From assembly GCF_041088075.1 (NCBI RefSeq), contig NZ_JBGCVY010000056.1:1-64000 (forward strand): a DNA stretch of 64,000 bases. The letters run 5' to 3'. The notes under the pieces are model-generated. The model saw only the letters and a list, made by a program, of their open reading frames with translations. It had not been told where the DNA came from and did no database searches. Every line of letters begins with the position of its first letter. Position 1 is the first letter of the stretch. This document shows, piece after piece, positions 33,637-42,688 of the stretch. This DNA is from Mucilaginibacter_A sp041088075 (lineage in GTDB: Bacteria; Bacteroidota; Bacteroidia; Sphingobacteriales; Sphingobacteriaceae). The position numbers and the translations under genes are program-made.

Positions 33637-34710
33637 ATGTTAGATAAATTAGAGGCGATTAAACAGCGCTGGCAAAACGTAGAATCTGAACTGAGCAACC
33701 CCGAGGTTACCAAAGACATGAAGCGTTACGCGCAGCTAAACCGCGAATATAAAGAGTTGGGCAAAGTGGTGGACGAATATCACGTTTACGAGAACGTGAT
33801 GAGCAATATTGATGCAAACCGCGAAATCCTGGACAACGAGAAAGACGAGGAGTTTAAAGCGATGGCTAAAGCCGAACTCGACGAACTTTTGGCGAAGCAG
33901 GAAGAATTGGAATCGAAAATCAGGCTGATGCTGATCCCAAAAGACCCGGAAGATTCTAAAAATGCCATCCTCGAAATCCGTGGCGGAACCGGCGGCGATG
34001 AAGCCGCCCTTTTTGCCGGCGATTTATTCCGGATGTACACGCGTTATTTCGAGAAAAAGGGCTGGCAATATAATATTGCGGATATTACCGAAGGCACTGC
34101 CGGCGGTTACAAAGAGGTAGTTATCGAAGTTACCGGCGAAGATGTTTATGGTTTGTTGAAATACGAATCGGGCGTTCACCGTGTGCAGCGCGTTCCAGAT
34201 ACCGAAACGCAGGGCCGCGTACATACTTCTGCCGCTTCTGTTGCGGTTTTGCCGGAAGCAGAAGAAGTAGATTTTTACCTGAACCCGGCAGATGTGGAGT
34301 TGCAGACTTCGCGATCAGGCGGTGCAGGCGGACAAAACGTAAACAAGGTAGAAACCAAAGTTCAGCTCACGCACAAACCAACCGGCATGGTGGTGGTTTG
34401 CCAGATCGAGCGTTCGCAATTGGGCAACCGCATCCGGGCGATGGAAATGCTGCGCAGTAAATTGTACGACATCGAGCTGCAAAAGCACAACGGCGACATT
34501 GCCGCCAAACGGAAAACAATGGTTTCAACCGGAGACAGATCGGCTAAAATCCGTACCTACAATTATCCTCAAGGGCGCGTAACCGAACACCGTATTGGCT
34601 TAACGTTGTACAACTTGCCCGCCATTATGGATGGCGATATCCAGGAAATCATTGATGCGCTACAATTTGCCGAAAATGCCGAAAAGCTAAAAGAAGGTTC
34701 TGTAGCTTAA
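33637..34710 (+). CDS. prfA: Peptide chain release factor 1
   Basis: The 357-residue protein has normal RF1 length. Domain 3 carries the GGQ motif in SGGAGGQNVNKVET (near residue 230) that triggers peptidyl-tRNA hydrolysis; the stop-codon-reading domain has RVPDTETQGRVHTSAASVAV (about 187-206), with PxT-type recognition loop context. It ends translation at UAA and UAG in the ribosome. The start ATG follows AACAAT. The downstream tRNA-Asp has its own promoter. Confidence 0.97.
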   Translation: MLDKLEAIKQRWQNVESELSNPEVTKDMKRYAQLNREYKELGKVVDEYHVYENVMSNIDANREILDNEKDEEFKAMAKAELDELLAKQEELESKIRLMLIPKDPEDSKNAILEIRGGTGGDEAALFAGDLFRMYTRYFEKKGWQYNIADITEGTAGGYKEVVIEVTGEDVYGLLKYESGVHRVQRVPDTETQGRVHTSAASVAVLPEAEEVDFYLNPADVELQTSRSGGAGGQNVNKVETKVQLTHKPTGMVVVCQIERSQLGNRIRAMEMLRSKLYDIELQKHNGDIAAKRKTMVSTGDRSAKIRTYNYPQGRVTEHRIGLTLYNLPAIMDGDIQEIIDALQFAENAEKLKEGSVA

Positions 34711-34728
34711 TTTTTTTCTCAAAAAAGA

Positions 34729-34758
34729 TTGCAGAAACCAAAATCAAAGCTATATTTG
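34729..34758 (+). promoter_or_regulatory. Bacteroidota-type promoter for tRNA-Asp
   Basis: TATATTTG (34751-34758) matches the TAnnTTTG -7 box, with TTG (34729-34731) 19 bp upstream as the -33 element. It is placed 12 bp before the tRNA. Confidence 0.65.
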
Positions 34759-34769
34759 CAACCTCAAAC

Positions 34770-34843
34770 GGAGTGGTAGTTCAGCTGGTTAGAATGCCTG
34801 CCTGTCACGCAGGAGGTCGCGGGTTCGAGTCCCGTCCATTCCG
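34770..34843 (+). tRNA. tRNA-Asp (anticodon GTC)
   Basis: The 74 nt cloverleaf has acceptor GGAGTGG pairing with CCATTCC (one G-T), D arm GTTCAGCTGGTTAGAAT, anticodon stem CCTGC/GCAGG around CTGTCAC with anticodon GTC, T arm CGGGTTCGAGTCCCG, and discriminator G. The 3' CCA is not encoded. A degenerate integrase gene begins about 240 bp downstream, which makes this tRNA a likely historical integration site. Confidence 0.96.
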
Positions 34844-35042
34844 CTTTTTCAATATTGAAAACAGTAAAAACTTCTTAAATGACATCGTTTAAGGGGTTTT
34901 TTGTTTTTAGGGAATACCAAATTATTCATCTTTTCACAAAGTAAAAGGGAGTCATTTTTGGGTTTGCTTACTAACTCACGAATTAACCTGTAAAAAGTTG
35001 TATTGCAGCTTGTTCAGTTATTGAATATCTTGATTTCTAATG

Positions 35043-35079
35043 ATTAATTAATCAATTTTATCCACTTTTAATTAATCAA
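35043..35079. promoter_or_regulatory. Paired TTAATTAATCAA motif upstream of the integrase remnant
   Basis: TTAATTAATCAA occurs twice, at 35044-35055 and 35068-35079, just before the ATG at 35085. It could be an operator or an integrase arm site. The rest of 34844-35083 has nothing recognisable. Confidence 0.3.
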
Positions 35080-35084
35080 AAGCC

Positions 35085-35607
35085 ATGAGAACTACCCTCT
35101 CTTTGCTCTTTTCCCTAAGAAAGCCTAAAAATTACCGGTCAGGGGAAATGCAATTTATTTACGTTTAACCGTGGACGGCAAGCGTACCGAATTTGCTGTC
35201 AGCCGCAAATGTGATCCTGAAAGATGGGATGTTGCTACTGGCCGGGCTACCGGATCAAAAGCGGATGCCAGTACATTAAATGCTTTTTTAAATGGTATCC
35301 AATTTAAAATTCTGGAACTCCAACGCCGGATGTTGGAAGCAGACGAAACAATTACCGCTGAAACCTTGAAAAGCCGTTTTATCGGCAAGGAAGAAAAAGC
35401 ACGTACCTTGCTATCCGTATTTGAAGACCACAACAAAAAGATGCGCAGCCTTGTGGGGCAGGAGTTTGAAAAAAGCACCTTGCAACGTTATGAAACCTGC
35501 TTAATGCAGGCCAAAGATTTTATGCTTTTGCAGTATAACATTTCAGATATTTCTGTAACGAAGATCAATATCGCTTTTTTAAATGATTTTAAATACTGCC
35601 TGCGCAG
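35085..35607 (+). pseudogene. Tyrosine recombinase/integrase remnant, frameshifted and truncated
   Basis: Reading from ATG 35085 gives SLLFSLRKPKNYRSGEMQ, then a stop. One base out of frame (from about 35150) the sequence continues IYLRLTVDGKRTEFAVSRKC, followed by the N-terminal arm-binding and SAM-like core-binding domains (FEDHNKKMRSLVGQEFEKST, YETCLMQAKDFM), so a one-base deletion has split it. The frame loses similarity after LNDFKYCLR (about 35600), before the catalytic domain with R...H-R...Y. It is typical of Bacteroidota integrative-element integrases. The position next to tRNA-Asp suggests a former integrative element, of which the genes to ~49.9 kb may be cargo. Confidence 0.75.
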
Positions 35608-35697
35608 TGGGTATTTTCGATTCCGCCCTTGTATTTCCAAGCTTTTTTTGACAACTTCCCATTGCGGATAGTTCATCTCTGTAAACCTTGTTTGCAT
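35599..35697 (-). pseudogene. N-terminal fragment of an IS5-type transposase
   Basis: On the minus strand the peptide RFTEMNYPQWEVVKKSLEI, then RNRKYPLRR, resembles the opening of IS5-family transposases (a W-x-x-I/V helix followed by a basic RKYxLR stretch). Only about 33 codons remain; the frame then runs backwards into the integrase remnant. It is probably what is left of an insertion that cut the integrase. Nothing else is recognisable up to 35840. Confidence 0.4.
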
Positions 35698-35840
35698 CGT
35701 TTGATTTGTGGTAAAACCAACCTACTAACAGGTTCGCATTTTTCATAATTTACACCAACTTTAAATTTAAAAATGTCTTAAATAAAAAGGGTATTATGAT
35801 AGATTGTTAATAAATTTTTATATTCGTTATTGTAAACGAT

Positions 35841-36419
35841 ATGGCACTCTATCAAACACTAACAGACCAGGAATTGGTTTCTCTGTTAAGAGAAAGTGAC
35901 CATACCGCATATAATGAAATCTATAATAGATATAGCGGCCCATTATACCTTCACGCATATAACAAGTTACGTAGTCGTGAGGAAGCCATGGATATTTTAC
36001 AGGAGCTTTTTAGCGTAATATGGAACAACCGTACAAAGTTGAACTTCTATACTAGTTTATCTGCCTACCTAAATACAGCTATACGTAATCGTATATTTAA
36101 ACACATCGCGCATAAACAGCATCAGGAAAAATATATAACCTCAATACAGGAATCTGTTAATCGTGGTGTTTGTATAACCGACCATCTGGTTCGTCAAAAT
36201 CAATTAGCTGCTATTATTGAACGTGAAATAGATGCCTTGCCTCCTAAGATGAAAGAAATATTTCTTTTAAGCCGGAAAAACCAGCTTAGCCACAAAGAAA
36301 TAGCAGGCCAATTAAACATTGCCGAGCCTACAGTTAAAAAACAAGTGAATAATGCTCTTAAAATCCTCCGTGTTAAGTTAGGGTTATTCGCATTTTTGGT
36401 TTTCTTGATTAAATTTTAG
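35841..36419 (+). CDS. ECF (group 4) RNA polymerase sigma factor
   Basis: The 192-residue protein has region 2 (about 25-90, YNEIYNRYSGPLYLHAYNKL, AMDILQELFSVIWNNR) and region 4 (about 125-180, IDALPPKMKEIFLLSRK, HTH EIAGQLNIAEPTVKKQV), with the usual hydrophobic C-terminus (LFAFLVFLIKF). It is the first gene of the island's sigma/FecR/SusC/SusD set and probably drives it. The sequence is noticeably more AT-rich than the homologous sigma at 11821. Confidence 0.94.
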   Translation: MALYQTLTDQELVSLLRESDHTAYNEIYNRYSGPLYLHAYNKLRSREEAMDILQELFSVIWNNRTKLNFYTSLSAYLNTAIRNRIFKHIAHKQHQEKYITSIQESVNRGVCITDHLVRQNQLAAIIEREIDALPPKMKEIFLLSRKNQLSHKEIAGQLNIAEPTVKKQVNNALKILRVKLGLFAFLVFLIKF

Positions 36420-36531
36420 AACAAAACTTACGCTTGTTTATCATTTATTAAATAATTATAAATTTATCTACACCCTAAGGTAAACTTAAGGGTCTTTACT
36501 GTTATTAAGGGCAAAATATGCTCGTTTTAAA

Positions 36532-37641
36532 ATGGATAGAGATCAAATTAAGTCCTTAATTGAGAAGTATAATGCCGGGACAGCAAATTCCGGGGAAATT
36601 GCATTGTTGGAAACATGGTATCTAAATTATAATTCAGAATTAAAGACTGATTTATCAGTTGTAGATATTCAGTTTGATGTTGATCAGGTCCGTGTCAAGT
36701 TGGCGCGGCAAATTCGACCAATGTCAGTTTGGCCACGCGTTGCGGTTGCTGCCTCCATTATGCTGCTGCTTTCCTTTGGGGGGTATTATCTCATTCATAA
36801 ACGGGCAGAACAACAATCGGCACGAAACCTGGCAACGCTTATTAAACCTGGTGGTAATAAAGCAATTCTAACATTGGCCAACGGAAAACGGATCATCTTA
36901 GATAATATTCAGAACGGCGAAATTGCGCAGCAAGGGAATGCTTCAATTACCAAAACAGCAAGGGGCGATGTGCAATATGTTGCAGGATCAGGCAGAAGTA
37001 ATGAAGTGGCGTATAATACTATGGCCACTCCACGCGGTGGCCAATACCATTTGACCTTATCCGATGGTACTAATGTTTGGCTGAATGCGGCATCATCTAT
37101 CAAATTTCCTACGGTGTTTAACGGTGCTAATCGTAAGGTTGAAATAACGGGCGAAGCCTATTTTGAAGTTGCCCACAATAAAGTAATGCCATTTAGAGTA
37201 AGCTCGGGTAGCCAAATGGTAGAGGTTTTAGGTACTCATTTTAATATCAATGCTTACAATGCCGAGCCAGCTGTTAAAACTACGCTTTTAGAAGGAAGTG
37301 TTAAGGTAACCTCGGGCAGTAATAGTGTAGTAATAAAACCAGGGCAACAGGCCAGTTTAGCTAATAATGAATTAGCTGTTTACAATGCAGATACTGAGGA
37401 AGCCATTGCTTGGAAGGATGGTATGTTCCGTTTCACCGATGAAAAACTGGAAAGCATTATGCGCAAAATTTCGCGCTGGTACGATGTAGATGTGGAATAC
37501 GCCGACAGTGATGTGAAAAATATTCCCTTCAATGGTATCATTACTCATTTTGGCAGTGCTAACCAGGTACTGCGCATGCTGGAACGTACCAAACAAGTAC
37601 AGTTTAAAATTGAAGGTAAAAAGATAATCGTGATGAAGTAA
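36532..37641 (+). CDS. FecR-family anti-sigma factor
   Basis: The 369-residue protein has an N-terminal cytoplasmic helical part (about 1-65), a transmembrane helix (about 70-87, VAVAASIMLLLSFGGYYL), a FecR domain (about 155-255, TPRGGQYHLTLSDGTNVWLNA, EITGEAYFEVAH) and a DUF4974-like C-terminus ending KKIIVMK. It holds the sigma factor encoded upstream until the downstream SusC receptor signals through its STN domain. Its 187 bp downstream gap contains no gene. Confidence 0.94.
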   Translation: MDRDQIKSLIEKYNAGTANSGEIALLETWYLNYNSELKTDLSVVDIQFDVDQVRVKLARQIRPMSVWPRVAVAASIMLLLSFGGYYLIHKRAEQQSARNLATLIKPGGNKAILTLANGKRIILDNIQNGEIAQQGNASITKTARGDVQYVAGSGRSNEVAYNTMATPRGGQYHLTLSDGTNVWLNAASSIKFPTVFNGANRKVEITGEAYFEVAHNKVMPFRVSSGSQMVEVLGTHFNINAYNAEPAVKTTLLEGSVKVTSGSNSVVIKPGQQASLANNELAVYNADTEEAIAWKDGMFRFTDEKLESIMRKISRWYDVDVEYADSDVKNIPFNGIITHFGSANQVLRMLERTKQVQFKIEGKKIIVMK

Positions 37642-37828
37642 CCTGAATTAAGATCATAATTAATCTTTAAATATGCGATATGGAGAGATAAAAACTTAAC
37701 CCGAAATGTTAGCTGAAAAACAATCAGGAGCATTGGCGCGCCCCTGATCAAGTACCTGCTAATCTACTCGCCAAAGGCGATACAAATAGAGCTTTGAACA
37801 ATATTTTTTAGTTTAAACAGACAATCAA

Positions 37829-40800
37829 ATGTATAAAAATTTTACAAAAATTTTTTCTACGCCCTCATGCTATGTCCATAAATTCCTTAGGATCATGAAA
37901 CTGGTTATCGTTATACTCATTACCACTTTAATGAACGTAAGTGCGGTCGGTTTGGCACAACGGATAACCTTTGTTAAAAGGGATGCAACTTTAAAACAGG
38001 TTTTTAACCAGATCAATAAACAAACCGGCTACAGCATACTATGGTCTGGAGAGGGTAAAAATAATGATCAGATAATTAATGCCAACTTTAACAATACTGC
38101 TTTAAAAGATGTATTGAATAAATGCCTGATCAACAGTCAATTAAATTATACAATTGAAGATAAAACCATCGTAATTAAACTTAAAGAGGTTTCCTTTTTT
38201 GATCGTGTTAAAGCAGTGCTTGCACAATATACAATTTCCGGCCGTGTGGTGGATGAAGAAGGTTTGCCGATGCCTGGGGTAAACGTCAAGGTTTGGCAAG
38301 CTTCCCTGGGACAGCAAATCTTGTCGTTTGTTGTTACCAATAATGTTGGCGAATTTAGGATTGATGCCAATAAAACAGATAGCATCCAGTTTTCATTTAT
38401 CGGCTACGCTGCTCGCAAGTTTATTGTCTCGGGCTTGCCCAATCCATTGGTTATAAAAATGAAAACTGCTATTGGACAGTTGGATCAGGTACAGATTGTT
38501 GCTTATGGTACAACTACCCGCCGTTTAAATACAGGTAACATTACCCAGATAAACGCCGAGGAAATTGCCAAACAGCCTGTCAGCAACGTGTTGATGGCTT
38601 TACAGGGCAGGGTTCCTGGTATGTCAATCGTACAGACTACAGGTGTTTCGGGTTCTGCGCCCACTGTGCGAATCAGAGGGGCCAATTCTATAGGAGCGGG
38701 GCTTTCTCCTTTATATATATTAGACGGTGTACCTATCGCGGAAACTCAAAATGCAGTGAATGGGAGTAATCTGGGGGTAAACGGAATCAGCGGATTAGAA
38801 GGAATAAACCCGGCAGATGTGGAAAGTATAACTGTTTTGAAAGATGCAGATGCTACTGCAATATACGGATCACGCGGGGCAAATGGGGTGATCTTAATTA
38901 CAACTAAGAAAGGAAAGGCGGGTGCCGCATCGGTAAACTTTAACGCATATACCGGTTTTGCTAAGGTCGCCCATTTCGATAATATGCTGGATGTGCATCA
39001 ATATAATGCCATGCGCCGTGAAGCTTTAAAGAATAATGTCATCACGCAAACAGCAGCCAATTCCCCCGATCTGTTTACCTGGGATACAGTACATGTGCAT
39101 AACTGGCAAAAAGAATTGATTGGAGGTACGGCCGTTACCAATAATGCCAACATTTCGGTTTCTGGCGGTTCCGGTGGCAATACCATATATGCTGATGCAG
39201 GTTATCAAAACCAGGGAACAGTTTTTCCCGGTGATGCGAATGATGAGCGTAAATCTATTCGTGTAAATGCCAACCATGTTTCACCTAACGGAAAGTTAAC
39301 ATTGGGCATTATTTCTGGTTATAGCGTAAGCACTTTGAATTTGCAGGGCTTGGATTTAACCAGCAACATTTTTAATGCACCGTCATATCCACTTTATACG
39401 GATACAGGAGCTCCTAATTATCAGGGCGTCAATGGATTTCCATATGCGTATACACTGCAGCCCTTCCATAGTGAGACAGATACTTATAATGGTCATGCAA
39501 CGCTGTCATACAAAGTATTGAAAGGTCTTGACCTAAAAGTTGATGCCGGTTTTAATAACACTGTCGTTTCACAACGCCAAACCAATCCCCTGATATCACT
39601 TGATCCTACAGAAAATACCAGCGGTAACTTGCAGGTAGCGGATGATAAAAGCAATACTTGGATCGTTGAGCCACAAATTAATTACAACCTGCAGTATAAA
39701 AAAAGCAATATTGGCTTCCTGATAGGTATGTCATTTCAAAAAACCAATAGCACAAGCTCAACAGTCTATGGTGATAATTTTACAAACGAAGCCCTAATCA
39801 ATAATGTGGGCTCGGCTGGTACGGTCAGCTATTCAGCTTCAGATAGCCAGTATGCGTATACGGCATTATTTGGAAGATTAAACTACGATTTCGACCAGGA
39901 ATTTTTAGCGAACATAAGCTATAGACGAGATGGTTCATCGCGCTTCGGCCCAAATAACCGCTTTGGTAATTTTGGTTCCGCTGGCTTTGGATGGATTTTC
40001 ACTAAAGAAGCATTAATAGAAAAAAGCCTGCCTTTTTTAAGCTACGGAAAAATCCGAGTTAGTTATGGTATCAACGGCAATGACAATGTCGGAGATTACC
40101 AATATATTTCTACCTACAGCGTGTCACCGGCTAACAGTGTTACAAGTTATCAGGGTAATGCACTAACACCTGGTGTATTAGCCAACCCGAATTTTCATTG
40201 GGAAGAAAATCGTAAGTTAGAATTCGGCATTGAACTCGGCGCATTTAGAGATCGAATATTAGCAACAGCTTCTTTTTTTCGCAACCGCACCGATAACCAG
40301 CTAATCCAATATCAAATACCAACGCAAACAGGCTACGCATCATATCTTGCAAATTTTCCGGCCTTGCTTCAAAACCAGGGATGGGAGTTTACACTAAATA
40401 CCATTAATTTGGATTACAAAGTATTCAGCTGGAAAAGTTCGTTTAATGTTGCCTTTAGTCACAATAAGCTGTTAAGTTTTCCAAATATTCAAAATACCGC
40501 TTACGCCCAAACTTTGTTTGTCGGACAGTCAATTACCTCGATACAAGGCTATGTTTTTAACGGTTTATCAAACAAGGGTGTTCCAACTTACAAAGACCTA
40601 AACAGCGATGGTGTCATTAACACTGCTGATCGTGTCATCCTCGGCAACAAAGACCCGTTAACGGGTGGAATGAGTAATGATTTCAAATACAAGGGGTTTC
40701 AATTAAGTTTTTTTATTGACTACGCCCGTTTTAATAGTTATAACCCGGCCATTAATGCTTCGCGGTCTGGAAATATTGGTGCCAATCGTACAACCCAGGT

Positions 40801-41131
40801 TTTGAGCCGTTGGCAAAATCCGGGCGACGAACTAAATACCAGTACGCCTAAATTCACTACATCAACAGCAACATATGTGGCCCGTAATTTTCAGCAAAGT
40901 GATGTAAACTTTGTGAACAGCAATATTTTCAGGTTGAGGAATATAAATTTTAGCTACAGTCTGCCTTATAGCATTATTCATAAGGTAAATATTCAAAATG
41001 CTAAAGTTTTTTTTCAGGCACAAAACGTGTATACATTTAATAATAGTGTATATCTGCTTGACCCTGAGACTGGTAATGGTGTTTTGCCGCCGTTGCGAAC
41101 GTTGACACTTGGTATTAACCTCACCTTTTAA
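37829..41131 (+). CDS. SusC/RagA-family TonB-dependent receptor with STN domain
   Basis: The 1100-residue protein has a signal region (about residues 20-45, MKLVIVILITTLMNVSAVG), an STN domain (about 50-120, INKQTGYSILWSGEG), a carboxypeptidase-regulatory-like domain (about 135-210, GLPMPGVNVKVWQ), a plug (about 215-340, YILDGVPIAET, VTVLKDADATAIYGSRGANG) and a barrel ending LGINLTF. The STN domain matches the sigma/FecR genes upstream, so ligand uptake probably switches on its own operon. It pairs with the SusD encoded 10 bp downstream. Substrate unknown; the peptidase and thiol-redox neighbours suggest peptides or proteins rather than glycans (inference). Confidence 0.95.
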   Translation: MYKNFTKIFSTPSCYVHKFLRIMKLVIVILITTLMNVSAVGLAQRITFVKRDATLKQVFNQINKQTGYSILWSGEGKNNDQIINANFNNTALKDVLNKCLINSQLNYTIEDKTIVIKLKEVSFFDRVKAVLAQYTISGRVVDEEGLPMPGVNVKVWQASLGQQILSFVVTNNVGEFRIDANKTDSIQFSFIGYAARKFIVSGLPNPLVIKMKTAIGQLDQVQIVAYGTTTRRLNTGNITQINAEEIAKQPVSNVLMALQGRVPGMSIVQTTGVSGSAPTVRIRGANSIGAGLSPLYILDGVPIAETQNAVNGSNLGVNGISGLEGINPADVESITVLKDADATAIYGSRGANGVILITTKKGKAGAASVNFNAYTGFAKVAHFDNMLDVHQYNAMRREALKNNVITQTAANSPDLFTWDTVHVHNWQKELIGGTAVTNNANISVSGGSGGNTIYADAGYQNQGTVFPGDANDERKSIRVNANHVSPNGKLTLGIISGYSVSTLNLQGLDLTSNIFNAPSYPLYTDTGAPNYQGVNGFPYAYTLQPFHSETDTYNGHATLSYKVLKGLDLKVDAGFNNTVVSQRQTNPLISLDPTENTSGNLQVADDKSNTWIVEPQINYNLQYKKSNIGFLIGMSFQKTNSTSSTVYGDNFTNEALINNVGSAGTVSYSASDSQYAYTALFGRLNYDFDQEFLANISYRRDGSSRFGPNNRFGNFGSAGFGWIFTKEALIEKSLPFLSYGKIRVSYGINGNDNVGDYQYISTYSVSPANSVTSYQGNALTPGVLANPNFHWEENRKLEFGIELGAFRDRILATASFFRNRTDNQLIQYQIPTQTGYASYLANFPALLQNQGWEFTLNTINLDYKVFSWKSSFNVAFSHNKLLSFPNIQNTAYAQTLFVGQSITSIQGYVFNGLSNKGVPTYKDLNSDGVINTADRVILGNKDPLTGGMSNDFKYKGFQLSFFIDYARFNSYNPAINASRSGNIGANRTTQVLSRWQNPGDELNTSTPKFTTSTATYVARNFQQSDVNFVNSNIFRLRNINFSYSLPYSIIHKVNIQNAKVFFQAQNVYTFNNSVYLLDPETGNGVLPPLRTLTLGINLTF

Positions 41132-41141
41132 ATCATTAGAA

Positions 41142-42515
41142 ATGAAACAAAACATAATACAAAGTAAACTTAGATATGTCATATTCATTTTCACTGCCAT
41201 ATTATTATTGGGTCTATCTGCCTGCAACAAATTTGTTGCCACACCTATACCGACTAATGTTATCGCGGCTTCGGTTGCACTGAATAACGATGCAAGTATA
41301 GTTGCGGCACTTGCAGGCGCCTATGCTTCAGTGAATAATACAGCTCCGTCAACCATAACAAATGGGGTTTTATTTTCTGATGAAGTGTTGGCAACCAACG
41401 CCGCATCAAGTACAACAATTTTACAGGCGCAGCAAAACACTTATGATGTTACCACCGATTATGATTTCTATAAAAACTATTATCAAGCCATTTATAATAC
41501 TAATTTGATACTTGATGCACTGGCGGTGCCTAATACACTAACTCCAGACGTAGCCAAACAGGTAAAAGGCGAATGTGAGTTTTTACGGGCCTTTTGTTAT
41601 TACCGCCTCATTAATTACTTTGGTAATGTGCCATTGGTATTAACCAGTAATGTTGCTGTATCATCAAAGATACCTAATACACCGGTTAGCCAAACTATAG
41701 CGCAGATGATTCAGGATCTGACGGACGCTCAGGCATTGCTGCCGGCTGCTTATCCATCTGCGGATCGGGTTCGTGCCAATACATATACTGCGACAGCATT
41801 ACTGGCCCGAATTTATTTACAGAAGAAAGACTGGATTAATGCAGAAGCAGCATCTACAACCATTATCAATTCCGGAACATACACGCTGCCAACTGATCCT
41901 AATGCGGTTTTTATCAAAGGAAGCACCGAAACCATCTGGCAGTTATACAACATTAACGGATTTGTAAATTTTGCGCCAACATTTATTCCGTTACCGACGA
42001 CAACCGTTTTTTATCAACTGCGCCCTGGTTTAATAAATCTTTTTGGAGCAAACGACCTTCGTAAAGCCGACTGGATAAAGGCGGGCACTGATGCAGCGGC
42101 AAATGATTACTATCCGTATAAATATAAGGCCCGCCTGGCTACCACGGGTGACTCAACCGAGTATGAGGTCATGTTTAGGCTTGCCGAGCAATATCTCATA
42201 CGTGCAGAAGCAAGAGCGCAGCAAAATAATATTGCCGGAAGCCTTGCTGATGTTAATGTGATTCGTGCAAGGGCAAAGGCAGACGCATTGATTGCAACCT
42301 CCCAGGATGATATGCTTTCAAAAATAGAAAATGAGCGAAGAATGGAACTGATGACAGAAGAAGGCTTGCGCTGGTTTGATTTGAACCGCACTGGTAAGAC
42401 GTATGCCGAACTATTTCCGCTCAAGCCAACTTTTACCGCCAAGGCAGTATTATTACCATATACCACCGAGATTTTATTGGCAAATCCGTTTTTGATTCAA
42501 AACTCAGGCTATTAG
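41142..42515 (+). CDS. SusD/RagB-family outer-membrane lipoprotein
   Basis: The 457-residue protein (ATG 41142; an in-frame upstream start overlaps susC and is rejected) has the lipoprotein signal FTAILLLGLSAC (cysteine about 26), then NKFVATPIPTNVI. SusD hallmarks are CEFLRAFCYYRLINYFGNVPL (about residues 145-165, split), YLIRAEARAQQNNI, NERRMELMTEEGLRWFDLNRTG and the C-terminus LIQNSGY. Its stop codon TAG (42513-42515) shares its last base with the first base of a MITE inserted there. Confidence 0.95.
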   Translation: MKQNIIQSKLRYVIFIFTAILLLGLSACNKFVATPIPTNVIAASVALNNDASIVAALAGAYASVNNTAPSTITNGVLFSDEVLATNAASSTTILQAQQNTYDVTTDYDFYKNYYQAIYNTNLILDALAVPNTLTPDVAKQVKGECEFLRAFCYYRLINYFGNVPLVLTSNVAVSSKIPNTPVSQTIAQMIQDLTDAQALLPAAYPSADRVRANTYTATALLARIYLQKKDWINAEAASTTIINSGTYTLPTDPNAVFIKGSTETIWQLYNINGFVNFAPTFIPLPTTTVFYQLRPGLINLFGANDLRKADWIKAGTDAAANDYYPYKYKARLATTGDSTEYEVMFRLAEQYLIRAEARAQQNNIAGSLADVNVIRARAKADALIATSQDDMLSKIENERRMELMTEEGLRWFDLNRTGKTYAELFPLKPTFTAKAVLLPYTTEILLANPFLIQNSGY

Positions 42516-42664
42516 AGCCTGTTTAAATTTTTATAATGAAAATTTATAATGCTTCTTTTATGCCTGTAAATCTTGTTTTTGCAAGATGTTCCAATACAAA
42601 AAGTACAATTTTTATGCGGTAAAAGAAGCATAGAAAATATGTTGAACAAAATTTAAACAGGCTC
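42515..42664. mobile_element. MITE, family A, inserted at the susD stop codon
   Basis: Left end GAGCCTGTTTAAATTTTTAT (42515) and right end AAAATTTAAACAGGCTC (ending 42664) are inverted repeats, flanked by TTA on both sides (42512-42514, 42665-42667). Inner pair: ATGCTTCTTTTATGCC at 42549 and TATGCGGTAAAAGAAGCAT ending 42631. It is 150 bp with no gene. Confidence 0.85.
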
Positions 42665-42688
42665 TTAATTGTTACTAAACAAAACACT

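Noticed and set aside
34844..35083. Direct repeat of the tRNA-Asp 3' end as an attachment site
   Set aside because: No second copy of the tRNA 3' sequence was found by eye in this gap or at the island end near 49.9 kb.
35085..35607. Integrase remnant as the recombinase of the cassette array
   Set aside because: It is frameshifted, lacks the catalytic domain, lies 20 kb away beside a tRNA, and resembles integrative-element integrases rather than IntI.
39990..40015. Motif copy in the island SusC gene (CTAAAGAAGCAT)
   Set aside because: It differs from the 12-mer at two positions and is a natural codon choice; not counted.
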